From RGIG5675 sp050943435 (lineage in GTDB: Bacteria > Bacillota > Clostridia > Oscillospirales > Ruminococcaceae): a DNA stretch of 6,032 bases. The position numbers were made by a program, and so were the translations under genes. Below, piece by piece: positions 5,939 through 6,032 of this stretch. Numbering within the stretch: position 1 is the first letter of the stretch; every line of letters begins with the position of its first letter. The DNA is taken from positions 1 through 6,032 of the forward strand of contig JBMNPE010000080.1 of NCBI GenBank assembly GCA_050943435.1, in the 5' to 3' direction. The notes beneath the pieces are model-generated. The model was not told the DNA's origin. It searched no databases and saw nothing but the letters and a program-made list of their open reading frames with translations.

Positions 5939-6032
5939 TGAAGAAGCTGATTCGCTTTGCAGCCCTGGCGGTTCTTGCAGCTGCTGTGTCGGACTGTCTT
6001 TCAGGGTGCGGGACTGCAGAATCGGCTTTTGT
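5938..6032 (+). CDS. Lipoprotein of unknown function, N-terminus only
   Basis: The first 31 residues of a protein starting with MKKLIRF, a hydrophobic Ala/Leu/Val core (8-17) and the lipobox LSGC, with C24 as the expected lipidated Cys, then GTAESAF. This is a lipoprotein signal peptide and the start of a linker; the mature domain lies beyond the window. The ATG overlaps the reductase stop by one base (TGATG) and no good Shine-Dalgarno lies at the usual distance, so translation is probably coupled. The shared LSGCG lipobox and coupling suggest both proteins work at the same surface. Secreted or cytosolic flavodoxin-like proteins often accompany such reductases, but nothing visible here shows which family this is. 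Confidence 0.8.
   Translation, partial: MKKLIRFAALAVLAAAVSDCLSGCGTAESAF

Noticed and set aside
5989..6000. Cys20 of the second lipoprotein as the lipidation site
   Set aside because: It is preceded by Asp, which the lipobox does not allow; the next Cys (24), after LSG, fits.

Overview
This window looks like a chromosomal segment of an anaerobic Bacillota (Clostridia-like) bacterium. This is inferred from the gene families (a Gram-positive type OmpR/sensor-kinase pair, a clostridial-type group of phosphofructokinase, short-leader lipoproteins), the GGAGG-type ribosome binding sites and the marked use of AGG/AGA for Arg and ATA for Ile. The genus cannot be fixed from sequence alone. No tRNA, rRNA, CRISPR array, insertion sequence or phage gene is visible.

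Layout. (1) Bases 1-1072, minus strand: a two-component system, with an OmpR/PhoB-type response regulator followed by a sensor histidine kinase whose start overlaps the regulator's stop by 8 nt. Only the first 134 residues of the kinase are present. (2) Bases 1073-1248: a divergent control region with a leftward promoter candidate for the two-component genes, a rightward perfect TATAAT for ppk, and a small AAAGCC repeat set. (3) Bases 1249-4663, plus strand: polyphosphate kinase (PPK1) followed after 55 nt by 6-phosphofructokinase, ending at a strong intrinsic terminator (4712-4746). No terminator separates the two, so they are probably one transcript. (4) Bases 4747-4909: a 163-nt intergenic region with a perfect TTGACA box and TGAC/GTCA symmetry elements. 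(5) Bases 4910-6032: an aldo-keto reductase carrying a lipoprotein signal peptide, then the first 31 residues of a second lipoprotein whose start overlaps the reductase stop (TGATG).

How they may work together. The PPK1-PFK unit joins phosphate/energy storage to the committed step of glycolysis, and the divergent two-component system is a natural candidate regulator; both links are inferences from position. The lipoprotein pair is a separate transcription unit whose products are predicted to sit on the outer face of the membrane. All the genes belong to known families. The least ordinary items are the exported reductase with an NADPH-site signature that lacks the usual Lys and Arg, and the hybrid donor-site signature of the phosphofructokinase. 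I did not find evidence for a wholly new system.
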